The translations under genes were made by a program, and so were the position numbers. From Candidatus Coatesiibacteriota bacterium (GTDB taxonomy: Bacteria; RBG-13-66-14): a stretch of 7,758 bases of DNA. The stretch is taken from contig DAOVLG010000065.1 of the NCBI GenBank assembly GCA_030631385.1, positions 1 through 7,758 of the forward strand, given 5' to 3'. The notes below the pieces were generated by a model. It saw only the letters and a list, made by a program, of their open reading frames with translations. It was not told where the DNA came from and made no database searches. Within the stretch, counting starts at the first letter, position 1, and each line of letters begins with the position of its first letter. Below, piece after piece: positions 1-5,761 of the stretch.

Positions 1-3
1 AGG

Positions 4-1236
4 ATGATCCTTTCCCTCGCGCTTGGGTTGGCGCTCTCGATTATCGTGGTCAGCTTCTTCGGCGGGATGGAGACGGCGGGTATCTCGGTCAACCGGGTGC
101 GGCTCACCACGGCCGCCCGCGGTGGCGACCGGCGGGCCCGCATGATCCTCAGGCTTCTGGAGACCCCGGATCGGTTGATCACCACCTGTCTCGTGGGCAC
201 CAACATCGGGGTGGTCGGCGCCTCGTTCATCGCCACCGCCCTCACGGTGGAGCTCCTCCCGGAGAGCGCCGCGGCCTGGGCCGTCCCCATCACGATCCTC
301 CTGTTGACCCCCATCCTGATGGTCACCGGTGATCTGTTGCCCAAGACCATCGGCCGGGTTTACGCCGACCGTCTGACCGTCGCGCTGGCCTACCCCCTGA
401 ACGTGCTGGACTGGGTCCTGAAACCGATCTCTTTGGTGGCTTCCGGGTTGTCACGCCTGCTCTTTCGTCTGCGGGGGGTCAAGCCGGGGAGCCAGCAGCG
501 GATCACGCGGGAGGAGCTGCGGGTAATGATGCGCCGGGGGGCGCGGGGGGAGGTCATAGACGGCCGGACCGCGCGTATGGTCGGATCGGCCTTCACCTTT
601 TCCTCTCGCGAGGTGCGCGAGGTGATGACCCCCCTGCGCGAGGTGCGGGCGCTTCCGGGGAGAACCACCGTCCCCCAGGCCTTCGCCGCCGCCGCCGGGT
701 CCGACGAGGCATTCATCGTCGTCTACCGGGAGCGGGTGGACGCCATCGTCGGCGTCGTGCCGGTGCTGGCGCTGATCCGCGCCCCGCTCCAGGCCACCCT
801 GGACAGGATCATGACCGATCCTCTCTTCGTGCCCGAGAGTAAGAATCTCCGGGGGATGCTGGAAACCTTCCGCCGGCGGCAGGTGAACCTGGCCGTGGTG
901 GTGGACGAGTACGGCAGCACCCTGGGCGTCGTTACCCTGAACGACGTGGTGGGGACCATCACCGAGGCGACCCGGGGAGAGGACCTCGCCGAACCCGGTC
1001 CCCTGGAGCCCGGCGAGCCGCTCACCGTACCCGCCGAGCTGCCCCTGGCCGAACTGGCGGAGCGATACGAGATAGTGCTGCCCGAGGGCGACTACGCCAC
1101 CGTGGGCGGCTTCCTGATTGACCGCCTCGAGCGCATCCCCCGGGCCGGCGAGGAGCTCACGCACGCCGGTTACCGTTTCCGGGTACAGGACGCCACGCCG
1201 CGCCGCATCGTTTCCATCGTGATCGAACGGGTTTAA
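4..1236 (+). CDS. CNNM/CorC (HlyC/CorC) family membrane protein with CBS pair
   Basis: Integral membrane protein of the CNNM/CorC family, whose members are implicated in Mg2+ or other divalent cation export or homeostasis; the substrate here is not shown. The N-terminal DUF21/CNNM part (about residues 1-150) has a first membrane helix at 1-20, the family signature FFGGMETAGISVNRVRL (18-34), further hydrophobic segments near 61-82 and 92-110, and GDLLPK at 109-114. A CBS pair follows: CBS1 begins at the typical VREVMTPL (204-211), and CBS2 carries AVVVDEYGSTLGVVTLNDVVG (within 297-317). The C-terminal CorC_HlyC domain spans about 336-410. Length (410 aa) is normal or slightly short. The ATG at 4 fits the family N terminus, but its ribosome site lies outside the window. 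The bases ATGA at 4-7 would allow a four-base overlap with an upstream gene. The family is clear; the transport role is inferred. Confidence 0.93.
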   Translation: MILSLALGLALSIIVVSFFGGMETAGISVNRVRLTTAARGGDRRARMILRLLETPDRLITTCLVGTNIGVVGASFIATALTVELLPESAAAWAVPITILLLTPILMVTGDLLPKTIGRVYADRLTVALAYPLNVLDWVLKPISLVASGLSRLLFRLRGVKPGSQQRITREELRVMMRRGARGEVIDGRTARMVGSAFTFSSREVREVMTPLREVRALPGRTTVPQAFAAAAGSDEAFIVVYRERVDAIVGVVPVLALIRAPLQATLDRIMTDPLFVPESKNLRGMLETFRRRQVNLAVVVDEYGSTLGVVTLNDVVGTITEATRGEDLAEPGPLEPGEPLTVPAELPLAELAERYEIVLPEGDYATVGGFLIDRLERIPRAGEELTHAGYRFRVQDATPRRIVSIVIERV

Positions 1237-1274
1237 AGATGCCCTCGGAGGATGCCAGGGGGTGTTGAGTGGTT

Positions 1275-1306
1275 GGTCAGGGCTTGGGTTGCTAATTGAC
1301 CTGACC
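1275..1306 (+). other. Possible hairpin downstream of the CNNM gene
   Basis: A perfect 7-bp inverted repeat, GGTCAGG (1275-1281) and CCTGACC (1300-1306), encloses an 18-nt loop about 40 nt after the CNNM stop codon. No U-run follows (the next bases are GTTCAAG), so this is not a canonical intrinsic terminator. It could stabilise the 3' end of the transcript or be chance. Confidence 0.25.
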
Positions 1307-1361
1307 GTTCAAGAAATCGCTTTAGTATCCACCTTTTGGTCGGTGGTGCGAACAAACGCGG

Positions 1362-1440
1362 GGCGGTGGCACAGGTTTTTGCACTGCAAGGCCCGGCGGA
1401 CTATCTCGATGTTTGTTTGCGCAAAAACTGTGCCACCGCC
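1362..1440. repeat. Long imperfect inverted repeat (20-bp arms)
   Basis: The left arm at 1362-1382 and right arm at 1421-1440 are reverse complements over 20 bp with one extra G in the left arm. The arms start GGCGGTGGCACAG and end CTGTGCCACCGCC; the spacer is 38 nt. Around the arms, AACAAAC occurs at 1350-1356 and its complement GTTTGTT at 1411-1417. Arms this long are very unlikely by chance. It could be a small non-autonomous palindromic element, a structured leader for the short gene that follows, or a structured RNA. No transposase or target duplication is visible. Confidence 0.75.
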
Positions 1441-1455
1441 GACGCCTTGGCGAAC

Positions 1456-1602
1456 ATGAATTTCGAGGAGATGGACTTCGAGAACGCCGACGGAGTGACC
1501 GTCCCGTACTCCTGGCTCTCCGCCGAGGAGCGCGAGGAGGTGCGGGAGGCCTTCCGTGAGGCGGCGGAAGCGCTGCGCGAGGCGGCGAGCGAGTTCGAGT
1601 AA
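1456..1602 (+). CDS. Possible small acidic helical protein (48 aa), unrecognised
   Basis: I do not recognise this protein. The frame opening at ATG 1456 encodes a very acidic 48-residue protein: an N-terminal segment rich in Glu, Asp and Phe (MNFEEMDFEN), the motif VPYSWLSAEEREEV, then a strongly predicted amphipathic helix with repeats of the type REAxEALREAASEFE to the end. G/C-rich third positions match neighbouring genes, which favours real coding. No good Shine-Dalgarno site precedes ATG 1456. The frame stays open upstream to about 1300 and could start at TTG 1336, but that extension would run straight through the inverted repeat at 1362-1440, so I prefer the short form. It ends just before the promoter of the next gene. 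Function unknown; moderate to low confidence. Confidence 0.42.
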   Translation: MNFEEMDFENADGVTVPYSWLSAEEREEVREAFREAAEALREAASEFE

Positions 1603-1629
1603 ACCGGCGTTTTTTCGCAGATGCCGGTG

Positions 1630-1638
1630 TGTTATACT
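1630..1638 (+). promoter_or_regulatory. Extended -10 promoter for the Cys-rich gene
   Basis: TGTTATACT at 1630-1638 is a good extended -10 element (TGn followed by TATACT). At 17-bp spacing the -35 position is a run of T (1610-1615), so -35 contact would be weak and the extended element would compensate. Predicted transcription start is near 1645, giving a leader of about 60 nt. Confidence 0.55.
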
Positions 1639-1650
1639 GGCGCCAATTCT

Positions 1651-1663
1651 GGCCGAATCGGCC
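1651..1663. promoter_or_regulatory. 13-bp palindrome in the leader of the Cys-rich gene
   Basis: GGCCGAATCGGCC is a perfect dyad (6-bp arms around a central A) lying about 13 bp downstream of the -10 element and about 40 bp before the ATG. This is a position where an operator could act, or it could form a leader hairpin. The function is inference only. Confidence 0.35.
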
Positions 1664-1703
1664 GGAAAAAAGGGAACATTGCACGGGTCAACCTGGAGGG
1701 AAA

Positions 1704-2030
1704 ATGGCTAAACTGACGTTTCTTATCATCGCCGCAGTCCTGTTCCTGCTGGCCGCCGCTTATCTCTACGAAGACCAGGACGTCGAGTGCGACGTAACGG
1801 ATGACTGCGGGATGGCCGCCGCGGAGGAGCCCGAGACGTGCGACGATTGCACCTGCACGGATACCGGGGACTGCGACTGCGGTACGGTGGTCGTCGAGTG
1901 TAGTTTGTCCTGTGACGACTGCTTGTGCACCGATACCGGCGGGTGCGAGGGGTGCACCGGCGAGGCCTGCGACCGCGACGAGCCGGTCTGCGAGCCCGGC
2001 AACCCCGATTGTCCAAAGACCGGTGATTAG
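1704..2030 (+). CDS. Exported or membrane-anchored acidic Cys-rich small protein (108 aa)
   Basis: Not a family I recognise. The N terminus is a signal peptide or anchor: MAKL, then a hydrophobic run to about residue 20 (TFLIIAAVLFLLAAAYLY). The remaining roughly 86 residues are outside the membrane, rich in Asp and Glu, and hold 16 cysteines (29, 35, 46, 49, 51, 57, 59, 66, 70, 73, 75, 81, 84, 89, 96, 103). Two internal repeats are obvious: CDDCTCTDTGDCDC (46-59) and CDDCLCTDTGGCEGC (70-84). No lipobox Cys follows the hydrophobic stretch. The start is fixed by GGAGGG at 1695-1700, 3 nt before ATG 1704, and by the signal peptide starting there. The even number of Cys fits disulfides outside the membrane; clustered CxC and CxxC could instead bind metal. 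The gene appears to be its own unit, with an extended -10 upstream and a terminator-like hairpin downstream. Confidence 0.8.
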   Translation: MAKLTFLIIAAVLFLLAAAYLYEDQDVECDVTDDCGMAAAEEPETCDDCTCTDTGDCDCGTVVVECSLSCDDCLCTDTGGCEGCTGEACDRDEPVCEPGNPDCPKTGD

Positions 2031-2046
2031 TCAGCGGCAGCGCGAT

Positions 2047-2075
2047 AAAAAAGCGGGCTCCCGGCCCATTTTTAT
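2047..2075 (+). terminator. Probable intrinsic terminator of the Cys-rich gene
   Basis: Seventeen bases after the stop codon, an A-run (2047-2052) precedes a short GC hairpin GGGC (2055-2058) / GCCC (2064-2067), followed by ATTTTTAT. The flanking A and T runs can extend the stem. The GC stem is only 4 bp, so efficiency is uncertain. Confidence 0.45.
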
Positions 2076-2112
2076 ACTACATTACCGCTGTATAAGTCGC
2101 AATTCCTCGTAG

Positions 2113-2134
2113 GGGTGGCCCTCTGTGGCCGCCC
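2113..2134. repeat. Palindrome 1 of junction cluster
   Basis: GGGTGGCC (2113-2120) and GGCCGCCC (2127-2134) pair over 8 bp with one G-U wobble around a 6-nt loop. It looks like a REP-type interspersed palindrome. Confidence 0.6.
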
Positions 2135-2135
2135 G

Positions 2136-2152
2136 CCAACGCAGCGCGTTGG
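2136..2152. repeat. Palindrome 2 of junction cluster
   Basis: CCAACGC (2136-2142) and GCGTTGG (2146-2152) form a perfect 7-bp stem with a 3-nt loop, immediately adjoining the previous palindrome. Confidence 0.6.
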
Positions 2153-2166
2153 ATAGCAGTTAAAGC

Positions 2167-2188
2167 GGCGGGGTGCAGAAACCCCGCC
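2167..2188. repeat. Palindrome 3 of junction cluster
   Basis: GGCGGGGT (2167-2174) and ACCCCGCC (2181-2188) form a perfect 8-bp stem around the loop GCAGAA. Confidence 0.65.
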
Positions 2189-2215
2189 CTACGGAATAAT
2201 CCCCCCTCACCCTAA

Positions 2216-2231
2216 CCCTCTCCCCAGAGGG
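2216..2231. repeat. Palindrome 4 of junction cluster
   Basis: CCCTCT (2216-2221) and AGAGGG (2226-2231) pair perfectly around CCCC. It is preceded by CCCTCACCCTAA, which resembles the first 11 bases of the 58-bp repeat unit at 7556 onward, and may be a diverged solitary relative. Confidence 0.55.
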
Positions 2232-2247
2232 GCGAAGGAGATAGAGA

Positions 2248-2267
2248 CAAGGGGCTTTTGCCCCTTG
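2248..2267. repeat. Palindrome 5, CAAGGGG type
   Basis: CAAGGGGC (2248-2255) and GCCCCTTG (2260-2267) form a perfect 8-bp stem with loop TTTT. The stem shares CAAGGGG/CCCCTTG with the next hairpin, as if one sequence had been duplicated. On the - strand it lies beyond the Thi4 terminator. Confidence 0.65.
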
Positions 2268-2270
2268 CAT

Positions 2271-2302
2271 TAAACTTAAAACAAGGGGTTGTAACCCCTT
2301 GT
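2271..2302 (-). terminator. Intrinsic terminator of the Thi4 gene (palindrome 6)
   Basis: ACAAGGGGTT (2281-2290) and AACCCCTTGT (2293-2302) form a perfect 10-bp stem with a 2-nt loop, about 46 nt beyond the Thi4 stop codon. Read on the - strand it is followed by a T-rich tail (TTTAAGTTTA). On the + strand CTTTTATT follows, so it could also block read-through from the left. Confidence 0.65.
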
Positions 2303-2348
2303 CTTTTATTAAGTGGTTGGACCTTAGATAACCAGCGAGGGATTGTCG

Positions 2349-3161
2349 TTACCTTTTCAAGAGTTCCAGGCAGACCTCGGCCCCCCGGCGGCCCGACAGG
2401 AGCATGGCGCCGAAGGTCGGTCCCATGCGCGTCAGGCCGTGGAAGGCGGCCACGCTCATCCCCACCGCCACCAGGCCGGGGTAGACCTCGCCGGTGTGCC
2501 GGACGATCTCGTCCTCGGAGCGCTCGATCCACATCGGCTGCTCCCCTTTGAGCTCCATCAGTCCCCGCTCGGCCAACAGGTTCATCACCCCGGCCTCGTG
2601 GCCCGTGTCGTCCACGACCAGCCTGGACTCGAGGCAGACCGGGTCCAGGGTGTCCAGGCCGCGGGGGATGTAGTCCAGGGCGGTCCAGTTGACGACGACG
2701 CCGCCGAGACGCGCGTCCTTGAGATTTACCTTCGTCCCCGGCCCTTTCCCCCGCAGGACCACGTCGTAGACCGTGGTGCAGTTAAGGATGGCGGCCCCGG
2801 CTTTGTAGGCCGCGACGATGAAGCTGGCGCAGTTCAAGGGCGCGGGCGAGGTGTAGAGGCCCGGTCCGGCCTCGTCGTAGTGGATGCCGAACTCGCTCAG
2901 TATCTTCTGGGCCGGTTCGCGGTAGGTTAAAGGCGCCATGAAGTAGCCGCCGGTCCAAAAACCGCCGCCCAGGTGCGGGTTGCGCTCCACCACCAGGACC
3001 TTGACTCCGGCGTTGGCCAGGTCGTGGGCGCAGATGAGTCCCGCCGGACCGCTGCCGACCACCACGACGTCGCACTCGGCGTATGAGTCCACCATCCGGG
3101 ACCACTCGCGTACGATGGCCCGGGTGACATCGCTCTCTCTCACCGGGGCGAAGATGGGCAT
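2349..3161 (-). CDS. thi4: Thi4-family thiazole synthase, sulfide-dependent type
   Basis: FAD/NAD-binding enzyme of the Thi4 family, which makes adenosine diphospho-5-(2-hydroxyethyl)-4-methylthiazole-2-carboxylate from NAD, glycine and sulfur, the thiazole precursor of thiamine, in the cytoplasm. A Rossmann motif is at 30-60 (CDVVVVGSGPAGL, then VLVVERN). GGGFWTGGYF follows at 65-74. The family C terminus is intact: TGEVYPGLVAVGM (223-235) and RMGPTFGAMLLSG (245-257). Length (270 aa) is typical of prokaryotic forms. By eye, the position of the suicidal sulfur-donor Cys of yeast Thi4 (two residues before DP), His in the methanogen enzyme, is Thr171 in TLDP here, so it should use external sulfide; alignment needed. 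ATG 3161 has GAGGAG about 4 nt upstream. No other thiamine gene is in the window. Confidence 0.9.
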   Translation of the reverse strand: MPIFAPVRESDVTRAIVREWSRMVDSYAECDVVVVGSGPAGLICAHDLANAGVKVLVVERNPHLGGGFWTGGYFMAPLTYREPAQKILSEFGIHYDEAGPGLYTSPAPLNCASFIVAAYKAGAAILNCTTVYDVVLRGKGPGTKVNLKDARLGGVVVNWTALDYIPRGLDTLDPVCLESRLVVDDTGHEAGVMNLLAERGLMELKGEQPMWIERSEDEIVRHTGEVYPGLVAVGMSVAAFHGLTRMGPTFGAMLLSGRRGAEVCLELLKR

Positions 3162-3210
3162 GGTTCTCCTCTGTTACTACCGCGGAGCGGCTTGGGATTG
3201 AGGTGCGAGG

Positions 3211-3239
3211 ATATTAACCCCTGTGGAGCTGGGGGTCAA
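3211..3239 (-). promoter_or_regulatory. Sigma70-like promoter of thi4
   Basis: On the - strand, TTGACC (complement of 3234-3239) and TAATAT (complement of 3211-3216) are separated by exactly 17 bp. The predicted start near 3204 leaves a leader of about 42 nt with no room for a TPP riboswitch. Regulation by thiamine pyrophosphate through that aptamer is therefore not supported. Confidence 0.7.
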
Positions 3240-3266
3240 GATTACGGGGTGTTGCAATGGTCCTTG

Positions 3267-3275
3267 TGTTATCAT
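3267..3275 (+). promoter_or_regulatory. Candidate extended -10 promoter of the kinase gene
   Basis: TGTTATCAT (3267-3275) matches an extended -10 element and would give a leader of about 35 nt before ATG 3317. No convincing -35 box is found at the right distance; TTGCAA at 3252-3257 is only 12 bp away. It sits just beyond the thi4 promoter, so the divergent promoters are about 30 bp apart. Confidence 0.4.
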
Positions 3276-3316
3276 CTTCCTGGTTCCTGACAATTGCAAC
3301 CATCTTCGGAGTTGAC

Positions 3317-4417
3317 ATGGCCGAATATTTCATCCTGGTAGTGAATCCCGGTTCCACCTCGACCAAGGTGGCCGTTTACGCCGACGAGGAGCCCATCCAC
3401 GAGAGGAGTCTCCAGCACGTGAAGCTCGACCTGGAGGGTTTTTCCCGGATCTGGGACCAGTACGCCTTCCGCAAGCGGATCATCCTGAATTTTTTGGAGG
3501 AGGTCGGCTTCGATTTGGGGAAGCTCTCCGCCGTCGTCGGCCGCGGCGGGCTCTTCCAGCCGGTGGTCTCCGGGACCTACGAGGTCAACGAACTGATGAT
3601 CGGCGACGGCCGCAACGGGTACTCGGGTGAGCACGCCAGCAACCTGGGCTGCGCCCTGGCCTACGGCATCGCCTGGGACCTGGGCATCCCGAGCTACATC
3701 GTGGACCCGCCCTCGGTGGACGAGTTCCCCTCCGTGGCCAAGCTCTCCGGGCTTCCCCATCTTCCCCGCCAAAGCCTCTTCCACGCCCTCAACGTGAAGG
3801 CCACCGCGCGCCACGCCGCCAGGGACCTGGGCAAGAGTTTGAACGAGACGAACATCGTCGTGGCCCATCTGGGGGGCGGAATCTCCATCGTCGCCCTGGA
3901 GAAGGGACGGGCCATCGAGGCCCACAACGGGCTCTACGACGGCCCCTACACCCCGGAACGCGCCGGCTCCCTGCCCACCTTCCCCCTCATGGACTGGGTC
4001 TACTCCGAGGCCCGAAAGGATACGCCCCTGGACAAACTCAAGCGGCGGTGCGTCGGTGAAGGGGGGCTCGTGGCCTACCTGGGGACCAACTCGGCCCACG
4101 AAGTGGAGGAGCGCGCCGAGAATGGCGACAAGGAGGCCCTCCGCTACCTGACCGGGATGCTCTACCAGATCTCCTACTACATCGGCGCCGTCTCGACCGC
4201 CCTGAAGGGAAAAGTGGACTGCATCGCCCTCACCGGTGGCATGGCCTACGGAAAGATCGTCGTCGAGCGGATCACCGACTGGGTGAGCTGGATCGCCCCG
4301 GTGAAGGTCTACCCGGGGCAGGACGAGATGGGGGCCCTGGCCCAGGGGGCGCTGCGGGTCCTGCGCGGCGAGGACCAGGCACTCACCTATCCGACCTACG
4401 TGGGCGACGAGGAGTAG
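3317..4417 (+). CDS. buk: Butyrate kinase family (butyrate/branched-chain carboxylate kinase)
   Basis: Acetate/butyrate kinase family enzyme of the ASKHA fold. Family members convert an acyl phosphate plus ADP to the acid plus ATP, or the reverse, in the cytoplasm. Motifs in order are VVNPGSTSTK (8-17, phosphate 1), AVVGRGG (72-78), DPPSVDEF (130-137), SLFHALNVKATAR (153-165), AHLGGGIS (183-190, phosphate 2), LTGGMAYG (305-312, adenosine) and YPGQDEMGALAQGALRVL (332-349). Length (366 aa) matches the family. ATG 3317 is chosen because the protein then begins as family members do, a few residues before NPGSTSTK, and GGAG (3308-3311) lies 5 nt upstream; an earlier ATG at 3257 would add 20 unmatched residues. 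The usual phosphotransbutyrylase partner is absent here, so butyrate versus isobutyrate or 2-oxoacid-derived substrates cannot be decided. The gene is GC-rich, unlike the next gene 18 bp downstream. Confidence 0.92.
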   Translation: MAEYFILVVNPGSTSTKVAVYADEEPIHERSLQHVKLDLEGFSRIWDQYAFRKRIILNFLEEVGFDLGKLSAVVGRGGLFQPVVSGTYEVNELMIGDGRNGYSGEHASNLGCALAYGIAWDLGIPSYIVDPPSVDEFPSVAKLSGLPHLPRQSLFHALNVKATARHAARDLGKSLNETNIVVAHLGGGISIVALEKGRAIEAHNGLYDGPYTPERAGSLPTFPLMDWVYSEARKDTPLDKLKRRCVGEGGLVAYLGTNSAHEVEERAENGDKEALRYLTGMLYQISYYIGAVSTALKGKVDCIALTGGMAYGKIVVERITDWVSWIAPVKVYPGQDEMGALAQGALRVLRGEDQALTYPTYVGDEE

Positions 4418-4435
4418 GTTGTAAGAAGGTTGTGA

Positions 4436-5761
4436 ATGTCGAAAGAAATTAGAGTACCGTTGTATGGCTTTGTAGATTTTTCCGACCTTGAATTGGAATT
4501 AATCGACACGGATTGGATGCGACGTCTTAAAAGAATTCGTCAACTTGCCTTAACCGATGAGGTCTATCCCGGCGCAGTTCATACTCGTTTTGAACACTCG
4601 TTGGGGGTTGTTCATGTTGTAAGTGAGATGTTTAGATCAATATTTAAAGAGAGGAAGAAGAACCGAGATTTTTTAAATCAGGTTTACGGGTACGAAATCA
4701 CCGATGAAAAAATAGAGCGCTGGTATGTTATCCTTCGGTTGGCTGCACTTTTACACGATATTGGTCATGCTCCCTTTTCTCACGCAAGTGAAGAGCTGTT
4801 TCCAATAAATTCAGCAACGGGTAAACCTTATACTCACGAAAACTACACCGCAGCTATCATCAGGGGACCTTTAAAACGCTTAATAGATGGTAAAGTTGAG
4901 GTATTTGGAGAGGTCGATAGTAGTATTACCGCCGATCTTATCGCTAATTTTTTTGATAAGCCATCAAAACTTGGTAAATTAAAGGTTTGGCATCCGTTAA
5001 TATCTGGTCAGTTGGATGCTGACCGGTCCGATTATCTACTCCGTGATTCATACCACCTCTACGTTAAATACGGTTGGTATGATTTAGATCGTATAATTGA
5101 AACAATTTCATTAGCGCGTGACCCAGCTACAGCACCGGAAATGGGAGGTGAAGATATTCCAGGTGATGTGGTGGTTGCAATCGAGGAGGGAGGTAGGCAA
5201 ACGGCAGAGGGTCTAGTTATTGCGCGTTATATGATGTTTTTACAAGTTTACTTTCACCACGCACGCCGATCCTTTGACCATCACTTGTGTGAGGCACTAA
5301 AAGCCTTATTACCCACTAAAAAATATCCAGATCCAGATTGTTTATCTGAATACTTTGAATTAGATGATACAAATATTTGGCAGTTGATGCTGGCTCGTAG
5401 AGATAATCCAGACGCAATGGCTATAATTGAGAGGAAACACGATCGCTTTTATGCAGAAACGGTAAAAATCCCAAATGATGATAAAGATTATGAAAGGGAA
5501 TTGAAACAGATTAGAGCTAAACGTAAAAGTGTAGGAAATTGTCACAAATGGGAAGATGAATCAGTAAAGAGTTGGTATTCATTCAATTTAGACGATAATC
5601 CTATTTATATAGTAAATCCATTGGATGAGAACAGAGAGGCCGAAGATTTAAGGTTATGTTCTCCTGTTGTTGAGAAACTCAGCGCAGCAAGGTTTTGGCG
5701 ATATTACACCGATTATAAACACAGAGACGAAGTAAAAGAGTTGCTAAAAGGGGAGGTATGA
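4436..5761 (+). CDS. HD-domain phosphohydrolase, SAMHD1/YdhJ/YwfO-like
   Basis: Predicted metal-dependent phosphohydrolase of the COG1078 group, related to SAMHD1 and bacterial dNTP triphosphohydrolases; a (d)NTP or other nucleotide substrate is inferred. The family N terminus is clear: DTDWMRRLKRIRQL (24-37), then YPGAVHTRFEHSLGVVH (44-60). The HD motif is LLHDIGHAPFSHASEE (105-120). QLDADRSDYLLRDS (192-205) supplies the third metal Asp. By eye, metal ligands are H54, H107, D108 and D196, and R197, Y200 and D204 match SAMHD1 phosphate or sugar contacts. The active site looks complete. Residues 330-441 are charged and less recognisable. Length (441 aa) matches YwfO-type proteins. ATG 4436 has a weak site (GAAGG, 4425-4429). 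Base composition falls abruptly: 18 G/C in 60 at 5461-5520. The end overlaps the next gene by four bases. Substrate and role are unproven. Confidence 0.88.
   Translation: MSKEIRVPLYGFVDFSDLELELIDTDWMRRLKRIRQLALTDEVYPGAVHTRFEHSLGVVHVVSEMFRSIFKERKKNRDFLNQVYGYEITDEKIERWYVILRLAALLHDIGHAPFSHASEELFPINSATGKPYTHENYTAAIIRGPLKRLIDGKVEVFGEVDSSITADLIANFFDKPSKLGKLKVWHPLISGQLDADRSDYLLRDSYHLYVKYGWYDLDRIIETISLARDPATAPEMGGEDIPGDVVVAIEEGGRQTAEGLVIARYMMFLQVYFHHARRSFDHHLCEALKALLPTKKYPDPDCLSEYFELDDTNIWQLMLARRDNPDAMAIIERKHDRFYAETVKIPNDDKDYERELKQIRAKRKSVGNCHKWEDESVKSWYSFNLDDNPIYIVNPLDENREAEDLRLCSPVVEKLSAARFWRYYTDYKHRDEVKELLKGEV

Larger units (their letters stand above)
2031..2348. other. Gene-free convergent junction filled with short palindromes
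   Basis: These 318 bases between the Cys-rich gene and the 3' end of the Thi4 gene contain no credible coding frame. After the terminator-like hairpin there is a weak inverted repeat TTATAC/GTATAA (2072-2077 / 2090-2095), then a series of six hairpins from 2113 to 2302. The segment CCCTCACCCTAACCC (2204-2218) resembles the start of the 58-bp tandem repeat at the right end of the window, CCCTCACCCTAGCCC, so a related repeat family is scattered here. Confidence 0.7.

Noticed and set aside
451..1164. Long - strand open frame opposite the CNNM gene
   Set aside because: Gly, His and Pro-rich translation with no domain; a shadow of a clearly coding GC-rich gene.
1262..1459. 65-residue frame after the CNNM gene
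   Set aside because: No ribosome site, mixed composition, and it crosses the inverted repeat.
1629..1703. Upstream GTG extension of the Cys-rich protein
   Set aside because: It would start within the -10 element and place extra residues before an otherwise perfect signal peptide; ATG 1704 has a strong ribosome site.
2343..2930. + strand open frame opposite thi4
   Set aside because: Antisense shadow of an intact Thi4 protein.
3162..3204. TPP riboswitch before thi4
   Set aside because: The leader from the predicted start is only about 42 nt and lacks the conserved CTGAGA and related aptamer segments.
3257..3316. N-terminal extension of the butyrate kinase from ATG 3257
   Set aside because: It adds 20 residues not found in the family; ATG 3317 has GGAG at good spacing.
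3272..4099. Long - strand open frame opposite the butyrate kinase gene
   Set aside because: It lies opposite an intact family member and its translation shows no recognisable motif.
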